This document shows, one piece after another, positions 5,743-7,742 of a DNA stretch of 7,742 nt; the stretch's first letter is position 1; each line of letters opens with the position of its first letter. The notes under the pieces were generated by a model. It was given only the letters and a program-made list of their open reading frames with translations. It was not told where the DNA came from and made no database searches. This DNA comes from CAYFQB01 sp964345225 (GTDB taxonomy: Bacteria; Nitrospirota; Thermodesulfovibrionia; Thermodesulfovibrionales; UBA6898): contig CAYFQB010000006.1 of the NCBI GenBank assembly GCA_964345225.1, forward strand, positions 1-7,742, given 5' to 3'. Both the position numbers and the translations under genes were made by a program.

Positions 5743-5775
5743 AACAGGCGGCGTTGAAAACCGCCCTGTTTTAAA
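5743..5775 (+). terminator. Probable rho-independent terminator of the transporter unit
   Basis: AACAGGCGG (5743-5751) pairs with CCGCCcTGTT (5761-5770), with one bulged C and a 9-base loop, starting 22 bp after the transporter stop. The following TTAAAATCTTT is a weak U-tract, so termination may be incomplete. Confidence 0.6.
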
Positions 5776-6140
5776 ATCTTTGAGTATGTAATCTCTATGA
5801 GCTGCAGGCACATATACCTTTATACCACTTAATTCATAAATTATTATCGGATACCGGGTTGACATGCAATGAGAGCGATTTTTTTTCTCACGAAGCCAGG
5901 GAGTTTTAATACAGGATCTGCGAAAACCTCCCGACTTATTAACCCAAAAAATGCGTTTGAAGCAGGCATACATGTTGTATAGTTGGACATGTTTCTTAAG
6001 CGGACATAGGGAAATTTTTGTCTACGACTCATGAGTCAACAACCCATAGGGAATGAGCGAGCATATCATGTCATCCCGGTGTTCTTTAGATGTTAATCAG
6101 AATGACAGAGATCGAAGGGTTCGGAATGACAATCCCTAAC
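5776..6140. other. Intergenic stretch with degenerate repeats, possible mobile-element debris
   Basis: No convincing gene is found here. The right part holds repeated words: GGACAT at 5985 and 6002; CATAGGGAA at 6005-6013 and 6045-6053; the perfect palindrome GACTCATGAGTC at 6026-6037; GAATGACA at 6100-6107 and 6124-6131; and an imperfect inverted repeat TGTCATCCCG (6069-6078) against CGGAATGACA (6122-6131). This density of short repeats resembles an insertion-sequence end or a miniature repeat element. No transposase remnant could be read. The left part (5776-5970) shows nothing I can assign. Confidence 0.45.
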
Positions 6141-6142
6141 AA

Positions 6143-6180
6143 TAAAAAAAAGGGTGTTCTGCATATGCAGAACACCCTTT
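6143..6180 (-). terminator. Strong rho-independent terminator of the porin gene
   Basis: Bases 6149-6180 are a perfect 32-bp palindrome with 16-base arms (AAAGGGTGTTCTGCAT and its complement). On the minus strand it is followed by a run of eight T (6151-6144). It starts 32 bp after the porin stop. On the plus strand only three T follow, so it works mainly for the porin transcript. Confidence 0.93.
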
Positions 6181-6212
6181 CTGTTAATCAGTAATTTGTT
6201 ACCGGATAATGT

Positions 6213-7706
6213 TTAGAAGTTGAGTGTCAGGTCACCTCTTACAGATTTAACAGATTCTTCATCGTAAAGTGGATTTAAAGCTGTGTACGTATCATCATAG
6301 AAATCTCCAGGGTCGAAGTAGCCAGCCATAATCGTGTATGAGAGGTTCTTTGCGATTTTGTATACAAACTTTGCATCCAGTTCCCATCCAAGATCATCGT
6401 CTACACCTGTCATGGTCTCGGTTGCCTGTAATAACCAGCCGTCAACAGATGCCTTCAGATCCTTTGCAAGACTAAAATCAACACCGACATTGTAGTATGT
6501 GGTGTTAGCAATACCTGCTGTGTTTCCTCCACCGGATGCTGTTCTTACCTGGTATTCATAGATCCATGCCACGTTCTTGTCCGGGCCGAGGAAGTTTATA
6601 AACTGTTCCGTATCGTCGTCAGCGGCATTATCATCACCGCTGCCAAGTGCAAAACTTCCCCTCAGGTTAACAGGGTCGAGCTTGTAGTTAAGCGCCAGCC
6701 ATATTGCATGGGCTGAGACATCATTTGGATCGCCAGTTGCAGCAAAAGTAGCCATTCCACCTGGGGTTAAACCTCCTTCATCGCCGAACTGAAGGTCAAC
6801 CTCTGCCTTATAACCTAATCCTGCTACATTACCCGCGGCGTGTACCATAAAGTTCTGGAATTGCGTTTCACTATCTGAATGGTTAACGTATGAGTAATTT
6901 GCACCGATTGAATTATTGTCATCGATCTTGTAAACAAAGAGCGCTGTGTAGACATCTATATCGTCTGTGTTGTCAGCTGTGCCAGTTGTTGTTGTGGTTG
7001 ACGTACCAACTAAAACAAAGAGAGGACCGAGAACAGAACAATCTGTTCCTGGTGTAGTTGTTGTTATATCATCCGGTGTCCCAATTGCTAAATCCGGACC
7101 GGGGCTATAACAAGTTGCAGTGGTGGCACCGGCTGCACCTTCACTAACCTTAATCGTAAGCACACCCACATGTAACTGCTTGTTGGGGTCTCCAAAGAGG
7201 ACAATGGCATCGTCACCATATCTTGTCTGTTTGAAGAACTTTCCGTGACCGAGGATTAAAGGCATATGACCCATCTTTAATCCGGCAGGAAATCCCAAAA
7301 GACCTGAGCCCTTATAAAGTATCCATGCATTGCGGATTGCAACCTGGTCTGTTTTAGCATTGAAGTTACCCCAATCCCAGAATTCTGATCCGCCTTGAGC
7401 AGGACCGGACTCAAGCTCAACCTGTCCCATCACATTGTCTGAAAGCTTAATATCAGCCCTTAGCCTCATCCTTTGTTTGTAGAATGCTTGACTGCCTTCA
7501 TCAGAAGGAACATTAGTTACACCTGCGACTGTTCCAACGTTATCTTTCCACCACTGCCAGATCTTCAGCTGTCCACTGAGCTTAACCTGGGCCACACCAA
7601 AAGCTGCCTGAGTGCCTTCCGGTATCTCAGCATGGATAGCAAAGGCGCTTGCTGCAAAACTAAGTACAAAAAGTGCACCTATAATTATCGCCAAAAACTT
7701 TTTCAA
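6213..7706 (-). CDS. Outer-membrane beta-barrel porin
   Basis: This 497-aa secreted protein starts with TTG (7706-7704), chosen because GGAGGG lies 8 bases upstream and the signal peptide begins exactly there. Residues 1-23 (MKKFLAIIIGALFVLSFAASAFA) are a standard signal peptide with a likely cut after the second AxA-type Ala. The mature chain has many alternating amphipathic stretches (VKLSGQLKIWQWW, RMRLRADIKLSDNVMGQVELES, NNSIGANYSYVNHSD, YKAEVDLQFG, LSYTIMAGYF) and ends RGDLTLNF, with the C-terminal Phe recognised by BAM. Residues 188-247 form a Thr-rich insert with two cysteines (199, 223) and an Asp-rich TPDD piece, likely an external loop. It is probably a general or anion-passing porin; the substrate is not readable. 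It forms a single-gene unit with its own terminator; the promoter lies beyond the window end. Confidence 0.88.
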   Translation of the reverse strand: MKKFLAIIIGALFVLSFAASAFAIHAEIPEGTQAAFGVAQVKLSGQLKIWQWWKDNVGTVAGVTNVPSDEGSQAFYKQRMRLRADIKLSDNVMGQVELESGPAQGGSEFWDWGNFNAKTDQVAIRNAWILYKGSGLLGFPAGLKMGHMPLILGHGKFFKQTRYGDDAIVLFGDPNKQLHVGVLTIKVSEGAAGATTATCYSPGPDLAIGTPDDITTTTPGTDCSVLGPLFVLVGTSTTTTTGTADNTDDIDVYTALFVYKIDDNNSIGANYSYVNHSDSETQFQNFMVHAAGNVAGLGYKAEVDLQFGDEGGLTPGGMATFAATGDPNDVSAHAIWLALNYKLDPVNLRGSFALGSGDDNAADDDTEQFINFLGPDKNVAWIYEYQVRTASGGGNTAGIANTTYYNVGVDFSLAKDLKASVDGWLLQATETMTGVDDDLGWELDAKFVYKIAKNLSYTIMAGYFDPGDFYDDTYTALNPLYDEESVKSVRGDLTLNF

Positions 7707-7714
7707 TTTTCTTA

Positions 7715-7722
7715 CCCTCCTT
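7715..7722 (-). promoter_or_regulatory. Ribosome-binding site fixing the TTG start of the porin
   Basis: On the minus strand AAGGAGGG is followed by 8 bases and then TTG. The site is near-perfect, there is no in-frame ATG at the signal peptide start, and the signal peptide is complete from this TTG. This decides the start codon. Confidence 0.85.
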
Positions 7723-7742
7723 CTTTTTTTAGTTCGGAGTTC

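Noticed and set aside
5391..5813. Minus-strand open frame of 140 codons
   Set aside because: It is mostly antisense to the end of the transporter gene and has low-complexity basic composition; a shadow of the real gene.
5725..5973. Minus-strand open frame of 82 codons and an overlapping one at 5844-6032
   Set aside because: The first runs through the transporter terminator hairpin, neither has a Shine-Dalgarno, they overlap in different frames and neither reads like a known family.

Overview
The window is moderately AT-rich bacterial DNA from a Gram-negative organism. The evidence is an ADP-heptose (LPS core) pathway kinase and a secreted beta-barrel porin ending in phenylalanine. The overall look (stand-alone heptose kinase, stand-alone hisA/hisF, a long PSE-family transporter, heptanucleotide repeats) would suit an anaerobic or sulfur-cycling lineage such as Nitrospirota or Desulfobacterota. 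That placement is inference; no marker in the window settles it.

Layout. (1) 1-1156, plus strand: the 3' end of hisA followed by hisF, which make successive steps of histidine biosynthesis. HisF carries an extra segment of about 20 residues, encoded by a tandem 7-bp repeat, directly after its catalytic Asp130. (2) 1151-3358, minus strand: a heptose-7-phosphate kinase gene (hldA/rfaE1 type), then a PP-loop ATPase gene of the tRNA-thiolation type. The PP-loop gene converges on hisF and overlaps its stop by 6 bp. The 171-bp gap between the two minus-strand genes is mostly tandem repeat, and the repeat runs into the kinase's last codons. (3) 3359-3730: a 372-bp divergent intergenic region with several hairpins and a duplicated 'ACGGGGTAAA ... 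Shine-Dalgarno' module, only the second copy of which leads into a gene. (4) 3731-5720, plus strand: a compact three-gene unit consisting of a 63-aa single-span membrane protein, an 81-aa soluble protein and a 492-aa PSE/YeiH-family (putative sulfate exporter) membrane protein. This is the least understood part and the best candidate for an uncharacterised system. (5) 5721-6212: a likely terminator, degenerate repeat or mobile-element debris, and a strong terminator for the last gene. (6) 6213-7706, minus strand: an outer-membrane porin with a TTG start, a signal peptide and a Thr-rich, two-cysteine predicted loop.

How the parts relate: hisA and hisF form one biosynthetic unit. The kinase supplies LPS heptose precursor, and the PP-loop protein probably modifies tRNA. 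The three-gene unit most likely builds or tunes one inner-membrane anion transporter, and the porin provides outer-membrane passage. No functional link between the porin and the transporter is shown by the sequence. The most distinctive sequence-level signal is a period-7 repeat family (AGTNRRN-like) found inside hisF, at the 3' end of the kinase gene and, more weakly, at the 3' end of the PP-loop gene, each time contributing codons to a protein.
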